23,242 bases of DNA from Minisyncoccota bacterium (lineage in GTDB: Bacteria > Patescibacteriota > Minisyncoccia > Minisyncoccales > Minisyncoccaceae). A program made the position numbers and the translations under genes. This document shows positions 7,254 to 14,118 of this stretch, piece by piece. Position 1 is the first letter of the stretch, and every line of letters starts with the position of its first letter. The stretch lies in the NCBI GenBank assembly GCA_028704295.1, contig JAQVLF010000004.1:1-23242 (forward strand), given 5' to 3'. The notes beneath the pieces were generated by a model that saw only the letters and a list, made by a program, of their open reading frames with translations, searched no databases and was not told the origin of the DNA.

Positions 7254-7282
7254 TATATAGCTTTATATATTATTTTTGTCAA
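7254..7282 (-). promoter_or_regulatory. Strong promoter, probably leaderless, of the 74-aa gene
   Basis: On the minus strand: TTGACA (7277-7282), a 17-nt spacer and TATATA (7254-7259). The 6 nt left before the ATG at 7247 place the expected start at the A of ATG. The -35 box overlaps the edge of the rnpB terminator U-tract. Confidence 0.65.
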
Positions 7283-7306
7283 ATAAAAACCTGCCAAAAT
7301 GGCAGG
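7281..7306 (-). terminator. Rho-independent terminator of rnpB
   Basis: On the minus strand CCTGCC (7301-7306) pairs with GGCAGG (7290-7295) around an ATTTT loop, followed by TTTTTATTT (7281-7289). It lies just after the 3' end of the RNase P RNA. Confidence 0.85.
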
Positions 7307-7313
7307 CCTTATT

Positions 7314-7641
7314 GTAAGCAAATCCGTAAGCCGAATTCTGTTTTAATGATCATCTATCTGGGACCTAAATTGCTTTAAGCCTCAAGCGAACTACTTTTTC
7401 CTTTAATAAAAAAGGTTTGTTCTTGCTCCTAGGTAAGGATTTAGCCGTTTCACCCCAAATGTTGCCATTTAAGCTTATCCCGTAAGGATATTTTCTTTCT
7501 TTCAAAAGAAAACGTCTCTGCTCGCACCTCTACTCTTAATAAGCGACGGGAATTACCCGCTACCATTTTAGACCCCGAAGGGAATAGGAGTTCGGACTTT
7601 CCTCTTTGCAAATTGCAAAGCGATCATTCAATTTACTTAAC
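7314..7641 (-). ncRNA. rnpB: RNase P RNA
   Basis: This is the catalytic RNA that cuts tRNA 5' leaders. On the minus strand the hallmark GAGGAAAGTCCGAAC sits near the 5' end (about 7590-7610). Also present are GGTGAAACGG in the middle and the 3' signature AGATAGATGATC...ACAGAATTCGGCTTA near 7325-7365. The ends pair as P1 (TAAGTAAATT with GGATTTGCTTA, using two G-U pairs), which fixes the limits to within a few bases. The length of about 325 nt is on the short side for a bacterial type A RNA. A terminator follows directly. The gene is divergent from murJ, with interleaved promoters. Confidence 0.93.
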
Positions 7642-7649
7642 ACCTATAA

Positions 7650-7676
7650 ATTATCAAGTAATTGAAAAAAAGTCAA
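7650..7676 (-). promoter_or_regulatory. Promoter of rnpB
   Basis: On the minus strand: -35 TTGACT (7671-7676), a short 15-nt spacer and -10 GATAAT (7650-7655). The start near 7643 agrees with the 5' end of P1. The -35 box lies inside the spacer of the murJ promoter. Confidence 0.55.
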
Positions 7677-7689
7677 ATTATTGTATAAT
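7662..7689 (+). promoter_or_regulatory. Promoter of murJ, leaderless geometry
   Basis: -35 TTGAAA (7662-7667), a 16-nt spacer and a perfect -10 TATAAT (7684-7689). Only 6 nt separate the -10 box from the murJ ATG at 7696, so transcription should start at or next to the start codon. Confidence 0.65.
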
Positions 7690-7695
7690 ATATTC

Positions 7696-9336
7696 ATGAA
7701 GGTCCTTGATTTTTTAAAGTCAGAGCAGAACACGATAGGCAAGGCAACGGCAGTCATTGCTGTTTTTATTGTCTTGTCAAGAATAATAGGTTTAATTAGA
7801 GATCGATTATTAGCTTCTACATTTGGAGCAGGGGTAGAATTGGACATATATTTTGCTTCTTTTAGGATTCCTGATTTGATTTATAGCATTGTACTTGCAG
7901 GAGGAGTTTTAGTTTCACTTTTGCCTTTATTTTCTGACTATTTTAAAAAAGATAAGGAAGACGCATGGAAATTAATTAATTCAGTTATTAATATTTTCTC
8001 ATTGATTTTAATCGTTATCGCAGCTCTTCTTTTTATTTTTACAAACTCAGCAGTAAATCTACTTTTACCGGAGCTTGATCCAATATATTTAGATAAAGCA
8101 GTTAATTTAACGAGAATATTATTTATTGCTGTTTTCTTTTTTGGCTTGTCTTCTATATTTTCAACAGTCTTGAATTACTTTAATAGGTTTGTAGTTTATT
8201 CTATTGCTCCGGTATTATATAATCTATGCATTGTTTTGGGAATTATTTTTTTGACTCCTCAGATTGGAATTTATGCTCCTGCGATTGGAGTTGCAATTGG
8301 TTCTTTTCTGCATTTTTTTATTCAGTTTTTAGCGAGTTTAAAATATGGGTACAAGTATGATTTTGCAATTGATTTTAAATTTAAAGGAGTAAAGGATTTT
8401 TTTAAACTTCTCTTTCCAAGAATTATTTCAGCTGCAGCAAGTCAGGCTAATTTGACAATTATTACAATTATTGCAGGAACTATTGCAGTTGGTTCTATTT
8501 CTTTTTTTAGCTTGGCTGATAATTTAAGATTTTTGCCAATTGGCTTAATTGGAATTTCTTTCGCAACTGCAATTTTTCCTCATTTGTCTAAGTCTATTAC
8601 AGACAAAAACATGGAAGAATTCTGCACAAATTTCAAAAGTGTTTTGAAAGGCATTCTTTATTTAGCTTTGCCAATCAGCGTCCTAACTTTTATCATGCGA
8701 GATTTAATTGTGAGCATTATTTACAAAACAGGGCAGTTTACAAATGGAGCCGTAGAAGTAACAGGCGCTTGTCTTGGAATTTTTGCTTTGAGTTTAGTTT
8801 TTCAATGCTTAGAGCCTACAATATTAAGAGCTTTTTTTAGCATTAAAGATTCAAAAACTCCTGCCGTTATTTCCATTTTCTTTCTTGTTTTTAATTTTAT
8901 CCTTTCAATGAGTTTTGTTAAATTGCTTGAAACAAATGAAAGTCTTAATGCCTTTGTCTTAAACTTATTTAATTTAAGCTCACCTCATCATGCCATGCTT
9001 TTAGGACTCGTCTTAGCTTATAACATCAGCTTAATTTTAGATTTTGTGCTGCTTTTTACATTTTTAAGAAAGAAACTAGGAGATTTGAGAATAAGGGAAA
9101 TATTTGGATATTTAATTAAGATAATATTTTCTTCTATTGTTATAGCCTTCGTTGCTTTGTTTATTATGAATCTATTTAATGGTTTTAATGGATTCTTAAT
9201 GAATTTGCTTGAGTTTACTACAGTGACAATTGTTTCTTTTATTATTTATTTCATCCTAACTTCTGTTTTAAAGACAGAGGAAGCGGGAAGGATAAGGCAG
9301 TTTTTGGAAAATACCCTTGACAAAATTCTCAAATAA
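7696..9336 (+). CDS. murJ: Lipid II flippase MurJ (MviN family)
   Basis: The protein has 546 aa and moves the peptidoglycan precursor lipid II across the inner membrane. The sequence is a run of about 13-14 hydrophobic helices. It has the MviN/MurJ pattern near the N-terminus (IVLSRIIGLIRDRLLASTFG, then LDIYFASFRIPDLIYSIVLAGG). Arginines on the cavity side and the usual extra helices at the C-terminus are present. The first ATG of the reading frame is at 7696. A TTG at 7681 lies within the promoter and is rejected. There is no Shine-Dalgarno sequence. The 3' end contains the promoter of the next cassette (TTGACA at 9317). It indicates that the cell makes peptidoglycan. Confidence 0.93.
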   Translation: MKVLDFLKSEQNTIGKATAVIAVFIVLSRIIGLIRDRLLASTFGAGVELDIYFASFRIPDLIYSIVLAGGVLVSLLPLFSDYFKKDKEDAWKLINSVINIFSLILIVIAALLFIFTNSAVNLLLPELDPIYLDKAVNLTRILFIAVFFFGLSSIFSTVLNYFNRFVVYSIAPVLYNLCIVLGIIFLTPQIGIYAPAIGVAIGSFLHFFIQFLASLKYGYKYDFAIDFKFKGVKDFFKLLFPRIISAAASQANLTIITIIAGTIAVGSISFFSLADNLRFLPIGLIGISFATAIFPHLSKSITDKNMEEFCTNFKSVLKGILYLALPISVLTFIMRDLIVSIIYKTGQFTNGAVEVTGACLGIFALSLVFQCLEPTILRAFFSIKDSKTPAVISIFFLVFNFILSMSFVKLLETNESLNAFVLNLFNLSSPHHAMLLGLVLAYNISLILDFVLLFTFLRKKLGDLRIREIFGYLIKIIFSSIVIAFVALFIMNLFNGFNGFLMNLLEFTTVTIVSFIIYFILTSVLKTEEAGRIRQFLENTLDKILK

Positions 9337-9345
9337 TATTATAAT
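9317..9345 (+). promoter_or_regulatory. Full-consensus sigma-70 promoter
   Basis: TTGACA (9317-9322), exactly 17 nt, TATAAT (9340-9345). The -35 and most of the spacer lie inside the last codons of murJ. The start near 9352 leaves a short leader with an AGGAG ribosome site. Confidence 0.8.
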
Positions 9346-9364
9346 ATATGGCAGGAGCGTAACC

Positions 9365-9874
9365 ATGAACGGTATACACCCTATGGGAGAGGTGTTTCCA
9401 TGCACCCCTCAGGATATCCGGATTCCCAGGTATACATTACTTGGCACTCTGCAGCATGCAGAACCGGAGGAAGCAGCGGCTCGAATTTTGACTTTCTCGC
9501 AAGAAGCAGGAAAATGGGTCGGGGTCAGCGCTTCTAAGTTGGACGAAATGGTGCAAGCCGATCTCAAACAGGAACGAGACCGCCGAGAAAAATGTAATGA
9601 GTATGGTCGCAAGAAGCGTGACTATGCGATCAAGTGTCTTTTTACGTTTGGTCTATACGCAGTTTTTGTGCAAAAACCTGTATGGAAGTCGGAAGAACCC
9701 CTTCCATTCAGCCTCGTCTATATGATGGGGATGAATGCCATCGTGCAGGGCATATACCAACTGCACGATAAGGGATATCTCCGTCTTGACGAGGGTATAC
9801 TCTATCCAACCGAGGATCTAGTAAGGCGCATCATGGAAGTTCAGGGGATTCCCTGTGCTGAAAATGCGTCTTAA
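9365..9874 (+). CDS. Unknown protein in a GC-richer cassette
   Basis: The protein has 169 aa. The ATG at 9365 is chosen because AGGAG lies 7 nt upstream. The frame extends up to 9317 but that part is promoter. No membrane segment is clear. The protein looks mixed helical, with a charged middle region (DLKQERDRREKCNEYGRKKR) and a hydrophobic helix (SLVYMMGMNAIVQGIYQLHD). I recognise no family. By eye the base composition is close to half G+C, well above murJ and lepA on either side, and codon choice differs (CTC, CGC, GCC codons). With a perfect promoter, a Shine-Dalgarno sequence and two terminators it looks like a self-contained, probably transferred unit that is strongly expressed. Confidence 0.75.
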   Translation: MNGIHPMGEVFPCTPQDIRIPRYTLLGTLQHAEPEEAAARILTFSQEAGKWVGVSASKLDEMVQADLKQERDRREKCNEYGRKKRDYAIKCLFTFGLYAVFVQKPVWKSEEPLPFSLVYMMGMNAIVQGIYQLHDKGYLRLDEGILYPTEDLVRRIMEVQGIPCAENAS

Positions 9875-9885
9875 ATTCGGAGCAT

Positions 9886-9935
9886 AAGGAGAGCTTCGTG
9901 AAGCTATAATAGCAAAATCTCCTTTTCACTTTTTT
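9886..9935 (+). terminator. Terminator-like nested hairpin
   Basis: AAGGAGA (9886-9892) pairs with TCTCCTT (9918-9924) and encloses a second stem (GCTT-CGTG-AAGC). It is followed by TTCACTTTTTT. It lies 11 nt after the stop of the 169-aa gene. Confidence 0.6.
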
Positions 9936-9942
9936 AATTAAT

Positions 9943-9967
9943 AACGAGGCCCTGCGCCTTGTTTTTT
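9943..9967 (+). terminator. Rho-independent terminator upstream of lepA
   Basis: AACGAGGC (9943-9950) pairs with GCCTTGTT (9956-9963) with one G-U pair and a 5-nt loop. The T-run extends to 9967. This second terminator isolates lepA from the cassette. Confidence 0.75.
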
Positions 9968-9986
9968 GATTATAAAATGGTAGTAT
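9959..9986 (+). promoter_or_regulatory. Likely promoter of lepA, leaderless geometry
   Basis: -10 TAGTAT (9981-9986) ends 6 nt before the lepA ATG at 9993. A weak -35 TTGTTT (9959-9964) lies 16 nt upstream and overlaps the preceding terminator. The position matches the murJ pattern. Confidence 0.4.
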
Positions 9987-9992
9987 GAAAAT

Positions 9993-11750
9993 ATGATAAA
10001 AAACTTTGTTATTATCAGTCATATTGATCATGGAAAGTCTACATTAGCAGACAGACTTTTGGAAATTACGGGAACAATTGAAAAAGGCAAAATGAAGCCT
10101 CAGCTTTTGGATAGCATGGATTTGGAAAAGGAAAAGGGAATTACAATTAAGATGAAGCCTGTAAGAATGGAATACATGGGAAATGTTTTGAATTTGATTG
10201 ACACCCCAGGACACATTGATTTTAACTATGAAGTTTCAAGAAGCTTGGCTGCTGTTGATGGAGCTATCCTACTCGTTGATGCAACAAAAGGAGTGCAAGC
10301 TCAAACAATTTCTAATCTTGAATTAGCTAAAAAAGAAGGACTTGTAATTATTCCAGCAGTGAATAAGATTGATGCGCCTTTGGCAGAAACAGAAGAAGTC
10401 AAAAAAGAAATTGCGGAGGTTTTAAAGATTGATCCAAGCGAAGTTTTAGGTATTTCTGCTAAAACAGGAGAAAATGTGGAAGAGCTTTTGAAAAGAGTAA
10501 TTGAAAGAGTGCCTTCAGCAGAAGAAAAAAGTGAAAAACCTTTAAGAGCTTTAATATTTGATTCTGCCTATGATTCTTTCTTAGGCATTGTAGCATATGT
10601 TAAAGTTGAAGAAGGCTCATTAAAAGCTTTTGAAAAAATATCATTTGTTAATTCAAGATTTTCTTCAGCCTCAAAAGAAGTAGGAATGTTTAAGCCTCAA
10701 ATGGTTTCTAAAAGTGAATTAAAAGCAGGAGAAATTGGATACATTGCAACTGGAATAAAAGATCCTGAGAAAGAACATATTGGAGACACGATTACAAAGC
10801 AAGGTTTTTCAGTAGAAGCTTTGCCAGGGTATAATCCAGCTAATTCAAAGATTTTTGTCTCATTGTATCCATCCGACCAATCAGACTTTGAGGTTTTAAA
10901 AGAGGGCTTGCAAAAATTAACTTTGAATGATTCTTCACTTTTTTTTCAGCCTCAAACTTATCAAGTTCTAGGAAGAGGATTTTTATGCGGATTTTTAGGC
11001 AATCTGCATGCTGAAATTACAATTGAAAGACTAAAAAGAGAATATGGAATAGAGCTTGTAATCGGAGCTCCTCAAGTAAAGTATAAAGGAATTACAGGGA
11101 AAGGAGAGGAAGTTGATATTATGAATCCAACAGTATGGCAAGAAAGCTTTAAAGAAGTTCAAGAGCCTTGGGCAGACCTTAAATTAATTATTGGACAAAA
11201 ATATTTGGGAAATGTGTTTGATTTATTTAAAGAAACAGATGGAAGCCATATTGATTCAAGGCCTTTTGGAAAGGATAGATACTTAATTGAGTACGAAGTT
11301 CCTATGAGAGAAATCATTGGAACATTTTACGACAGCCTTTTAAATATTACGCAAGGATATGCTTCCATGACCTATACTGAAATAGGGTATTTAATAGCCG
11401 ATTTAGTTAAATTAGAAATATTAATCAATGGAGAAAAGGAAGAGGCTTTTTCAAAGATTGTTCCTAAATCAAAAGCTTATGACGAAGCGAGGAAATTAAC
11501 TAAGAAATTAAAAGAAGTTTTGCCAGCTCAGTTATTTAATTTAGCTATTCAAGGAAAGATTGGAGGAAAAATCATTGCAAGAGAAACAATCTCTGCTCAA
11601 AGAAAAGATGTCACAGCGCCATTATATGGAGGAGATGTCACAAGGAAGAAAAAGCTTTTAGAAAAACAAAAGAAAAATAAAGACAAACTGAGAGAAAAGA
11701 CAAGAGTAAGAGTTCCGGCTGACGTGTTTTTAAAAATATTTGGGTCATGA
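9993..11750 (+). CDS. lepA: Elongation factor 4 (LepA) GTPase
   Basis: The protein has 585 aa, close to the usual 595-600. It is a ribosome-associated translational GTPase. Motifs: G1 HIDHGKST (residues 10-17), the LLDSMDLEKEKGITIK switch I region typical of LepA, G3 DTPGH (70-74), G4 NKID (124-127), and the SAKTGENVEELL G5 region. The C-terminal LepA-specific domain contains RPFGKDRYLIEYEVPMREI and ends with SAQRKDVTAPLYGGDVTRKKKLLEKQK and RVPADVFLKI. There is no Shine-Dalgarno sequence, and an ATG at 9985 is out of frame. The TGA stop overlaps the ATG of a 40-aa ORF by 4 nt. Confidence 0.96.
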   Translation: MIKNFVIISHIDHGKSTLADRLLEITGTIEKGKMKPQLLDSMDLEKEKGITIKMKPVRMEYMGNVLNLIDTPGHIDFNYEVSRSLAAVDGAILLVDATKGVQAQTISNLELAKKEGLVIIPAVNKIDAPLAETEEVKKEIAEVLKIDPSEVLGISAKTGENVEELLKRVIERVPSAEEKSEKPLRALIFDSAYDSFLGIVAYVKVEEGSLKAFEKISFVNSRFSSASKEVGMFKPQMVSKSELKAGEIGYIATGIKDPEKEHIGDTITKQGFSVEALPGYNPANSKIFVSLYPSDQSDFEVLKEGLQKLTLNDSSLFFQPQTYQVLGRGFLCGFLGNLHAEITIERLKREYGIELVIGAPQVKYKGITGKGEEVDIMNPTVWQESFKEVQEPWADLKLIIGQKYLGNVFDLFKETDGSHIDSRPFGKDRYLIEYEVPMREIIGTFYDSLLNITQGYASMTYTEIGYLIADLVKLEILINGEKEEAFSKIVPKSKAYDEARKLTKKLKEVLPAQLFNLAIQGKIGGKIIARETISAQRKDVTAPLYGGDVTRKKKLLEKQKKNKDKLREKTRVRVPADVFLKIFGS

Positions 11751-11869
11751 ATAAAACAAAAAAACAAAAAGAAGAAGAGCTTTTAGAAAAATTAGCTCAA
11801 AGTGAAAAAGATTTTGAAGAAGGTAGGTTCAAAGAATTGAAATCTTTAGATGATTTAATGGGTGATTAG
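11747..11869 (+). CDS. 40-aa charged peptide coupled to lepA
   Basis: The ATG overlaps the lepA stop as ATGA, the classic arrangement for coupled translation. The frame ends with TAG at 11867. The peptide is Lys/Glu-rich and helical, ending in DFEEGRFKELKSLDDLMGD. That ending resembles the C-terminal part of small antitoxins, but no toxin gene is adjacent. It could be a real small protein or a chance frame. The 4-nt overlap and the regular amphipathic pattern favour a real one. Confidence 0.5.
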   Translation: MNKTKKQKEEELLEKLAQSEKDFEEGRFKELKSLDDLMGD

Positions 11870-11870
11870 C

Positions 11871-11898
11871 TTGACGATAATTTTTACTGAGATATAAT
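11871..11898 (+). promoter_or_regulatory. Strong promoter of the small RNA candidate
   Basis: TTGACG (11871-11876), a 16-nt spacer and TATAAT (11893-11898). The start is expected near 11905. No start codon follows until after a terminator-like hairpin. Confidence 0.7.
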
Positions 11899-11904
11899 GA
11901 AAAT

Positions 11905-11965
11905 ACAATAACTCCTCTTTGCTATATGCGAAGAGCCGCAAGGAGTCCGCTCCTTGCTTTTATTT
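11905..11965 (+). ncRNA. Candidate 60-nt small RNA or attenuator
   Basis: After the promoter come two compact stems. CTCTTTGC (11915-11922) pairs with GCGAAGAG (11928-11935) around TATAT with one G-U pair. GCAAGGAG (11938-11945) pairs with CTCCTTGC (11950-11957) around a TCCG tetraloop, followed by TTTTATTT. No ORF lies within. ACTCC at 11911-11915 could also pair with GGAGT at 11942-11946 and so break the terminator, so it might be an attenuator for the downstream nucleotidyltransferase. That gene, however, has its own promoter after the terminator. Confidence 0.55.
11938..11965 (+). terminator. Rho-independent terminator of the small RNA
   Basis: A perfect 8-bp stem with a 4-nt TCCG loop is followed by TTTTATTT. 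It ends 15 nt before the next -10 box. Confidence 0.75.
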
Positions 11966-11980
11966 AGAATACGTTTGTGC

Positions 11981-11986
11981 TATAAT
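11981..11986 (+). promoter_or_regulatory. -10 box of the nucleotidyltransferase gene
   Basis: A perfect TATAAT lies exactly 6 nt before the ATG at 11993. No good -35 is visible at the normal distance. The geometry predicts a leaderless message. Confidence 0.5.
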
Positions 11987-11992
11987 TTGCTC

Positions 11993-12397
11993 ATGACTCT
12001 TGAAGAATTAGCAAAACAAAATAATATTAAGTACATTGTTCTTTTTGGTTCTCAGGTTAAGGGAACACAAAGAGAGGATAGCGATTTTGATATTGCTATT
12101 TTTCGGGATCCATTCAAGAGCTTGGAAGAATACACAAATGTACTTTTTGGATTAGCAGATATTTTGGGATTTTGTTCAGATAAGATTGATTTAACGAATT
12201 TAAAGCATGCGGATCCGCTTTTAAGATATGAAATTACGACAAAAGGAAAATTGCTTTATGGAAATGAGCTTGATTATGAGGAGTTTTGTGCTTTTGCCTA
12301 TAAAGATTACATTGATTCAAAAGATTTATTTGATTTAAGGTTTGAATTATTAGAAAAGAGAAATAAGGAATTACAGAAGTATATTAAGGATAACTAA
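11993..12397 (+). CDS. Orphan MNT-type nucleotidyltransferase
   Basis: The protein has 134 aa. The minimal nucleotidyltransferase core is visible: LFGSQVKGTQREDSDFDIAIF, with the GS motif and the DxD metal-binding pair, and a later third Asp in KIDLTNL. Such domains (MntA-like) usually act as antitoxins that AMPylate HEPN ribonuclease toxins. No HEPN gene is adjacent here. The C-terminal 45 residues (YEEFCAFAYKDY...RNKELQKYIK) are helical. The start is the ATG at 11993, supported by the TATAAT box 6 nt upstream. An upstream in-frame ATG at 11954 would lie inside the terminator. comEC follows after 1 nt, so the two are co-transcribed. Confidence 0.85.
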   Translation: MTLEELAKQNNIKYIVLFGSQVKGTQREDSDFDIAIFRDPFKSLEEYTNVLFGLADILGFCSDKIDLTNLKHADPLLRYEITTKGKLLYGNELDYEEFCAFAYKDYIDSKDLFDLRFELLEKRNKELQKYIKDN

Positions 12398-12398
12398 G

Positions 12399-13835
12399 AT
12401 GCTCAGTCATTCTCAAATATTCCTATACCTTTGCATAGGCTTCATATCAGGGATATTTTTGGGATCATTCTTTCATTCTTACTATTTAATATATTTTTTA
12501 ATTATTATCTCTTTTTCTTTAATTAGTATTTTATGGAAAAGAAAGCACGTCCTTGCGGGCGTGTTTTTGATTTTAACATTTTGTTTGGGATATTTTTGCG
12601 TTAATAATAGACTAGACAATGTTTTGAATAATGAAATTACAGAATATTTTAATTCAGAAGTTGAAATTGTGGGAAAAGTATCGAGAAATCCAAAAGACGA
12701 CCTTGAAACAAAAAAAGCTATTTTAAAAGTTGAAAAAGTTAATGATAAAGAACTTAATTCAAATATTTTGATTTTTACAAATAAAGATTTAAACTATGGA
12801 GATAAAGTTTCAATTAAAGGAAAATTAGAAAAGCCAGAAAATTATGCTGATTTTGATTATATAATGTATCTTGCAAATCAAGAAATTACAGGAATTATTA
12901 AGTATCCCGAAATAGAAGTTTTATCTAAAAACAATTTCTTTATTTACGATTTTAAAAATAAGGCGGAGAAGCTTGTTTTGGAAAAATTGTCTATAAGCAA
13001 GGCTTCAATTTTAAATGCAACTATTTTAGGGGAAACTGACACAATGAGCTCTGATTTAAAGCAGAATTTAGGCTTTTCAGGGATAAGCCACGTTGTTGCA
13101 ATATCAGGCCAGCACATTATTCTTTTATGCGCGATAATGCTAAGCTTTCTGAATTATTTAAAAGTTGGAAGAAAAAAAGCAATTGTTATTACATTTCTGT
13201 TTATTCTTTTCTATATTGTCCTGATTGATTTTCCTGCTTCTGCCTTAAGAGCCTTTATAATGATGTCTTTTATTATGCTAGCAGAGCTTTTAGGAAGAGA
13301 AACTGATAGCATAAGGAGTTTAATTATGGCAGCAGTTTTGATTTTAATTTTTAATCCTTTAGCCCTTGTTTATGATTTAGGCTTTGAACTTTCATTTTTA
13401 GCAGTTTTAGGCATAATATTTTTCAATAACTATTTTAAAGAAAAGCTTAAATTCATTAAAAATCAGTTTTTAAATGATTTAATTGCTGTTAATTTTTCTG
13501 CTCAGGTTTTTGTTTTGCCTCTTTTAGCTTATACATTTGGTTTTGTTTCCTTATCCTCTTTTATTACAAATATTTTAGTTGTTCCAATTTCAACAATTAT
13601 GCTTATTTTTGGATTTTTATGCGTAGTTATTGCTTTAATCTTGCCAAGCTTGTCCTTTTTTATTTTCCTTCCGATTTCATTAATACTAGGCTACATACTT
13701 ATCATTACTAATACTTTTTCTTTTATGATTATTGAGATTAATGATTTTCCTTTGATTCTTCTTTTAATAATTTACATAGCATTGGGTTTTGTTGCTTTTA
13801 AATTAAGAAGAAATAAGTTTGACTTCTATTTCTAG
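12399..13835 (+). CDS. comEC: ComEC/Rec2-type DNA uptake channel, membrane part only
   Basis: The protein has 478 aa. The order is two or three N-terminal membrane helices, a soluble OB-like segment (about residues 75-165), then the Competence domain with ILGETDTMSSDLKQNLGFSG and SHVVAISGQHIILL, and about eight further helices. It ends after the last helix, so the metallo-beta-lactamase-like C-terminal domain of long ComEC proteins is absent, as in many short forms. ComEC carries single-stranded DNA across the inner membrane during transformation. The start is 1 nt after the nucleotidyltransferase stop, without a Shine-Dalgarno sequence. A terminator follows about 75 nt downstream. Confidence 0.92.
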   Translation: MLSHSQIFLYLCIGFISGIFLGSFFHSYYLIYFLIIISFSLISILWKRKHVLAGVFLILTFCLGYFCVNNRLDNVLNNEITEYFNSEVEIVGKVSRNPKDDLETKKAILKVEKVNDKELNSNILIFTNKDLNYGDKVSIKGKLEKPENYADFDYIMYLANQEITGIIKYPEIEVLSKNNFFIYDFKNKAEKLVLEKLSISKASILNATILGETDTMSSDLKQNLGFSGISHVVAISGQHIILLCAIMLSFLNYLKVGRKKAIVITFLFILFYIVLIDFPASALRAFIMMSFIMLAELLGRETDSIRSLIMAAVLILIFNPLALVYDLGFELSFLAVLGIIFFNNYFKEKLKFIKNQFLNDLIAVNFSAQVFVLPLLAYTFGFVSLSSFITNILVVPISTIMLIFGFLCVVIALILPSLSFFIFLPISLILGYILIITNTFSFMIIEINDFPLILLLIIYIALGFVAFKLRRNKFDFYF

Positions 13836-13908
13836 CCTTGTTATGATGCCCCCTAAAACTTTCAATCAAATCTATACTTACATAGATAATAGATTCTTAA
13901 GAAGCATG

Positions 13909-13938
13909 GCTTTAATTCATTAAGGCTGTTTTTTCTTT
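13909..13938 (+). terminator. Rho-independent terminator after comEC
   Basis: GCTTTAAT and ATTAAGGC pair with one G-U around a TC loop, followed by TGTTTTTTCTTT. This ends the nucleotidyltransferase-comEC unit. Confidence 0.65.
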
Positions 13939-14118
13939 GAATAACCTCAACATTGAAGAGACAGTATGTAGAATTCATATGTCAATCAACAAAAAAACAG
14001 TTGAATAAATTAAAATATGCTTAATTAAATACAAAACACTGTGCTTTAAAGCAAATGACTAGCATAATTCGTATATATATGGTATATTTTAATTGATAAA
14101 AAATTAAGCCATATACAT
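13939..14118. other. AT-rich leader region of the pilin-like gene
   Basis: No gene is supported here. The last 45 nt contain an imperfect hairpin (TATATGGT near 14076-14083 with GCCATATA near 14108-14115, one G-U pair) directly upstream of the ATG. Several AT-rich -10-like boxes are present but none has a convincing -35. It probably holds the promoter and a structured 5' leader. Confidence 0.4.

Noticed and set aside
7681..7695. TTG start for murJ
   Set aside because: It lies within the promoter -10 region; the ATG at 7696 fits the family and the promoter geometry.
9409..9612. Minus-strand ORF inside the GC-richer cassette
   Set aside because: It is antisense to a frame that has a consensus promoter and a Shine-Dalgarno site; Ser/Arg-rich composition is typical of a shadow.
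13843..13923. 26-codon ORF after comEC
   Set aside because: It runs into the terminator stem, has no ribosome site or promoter, and no regular protein pattern.
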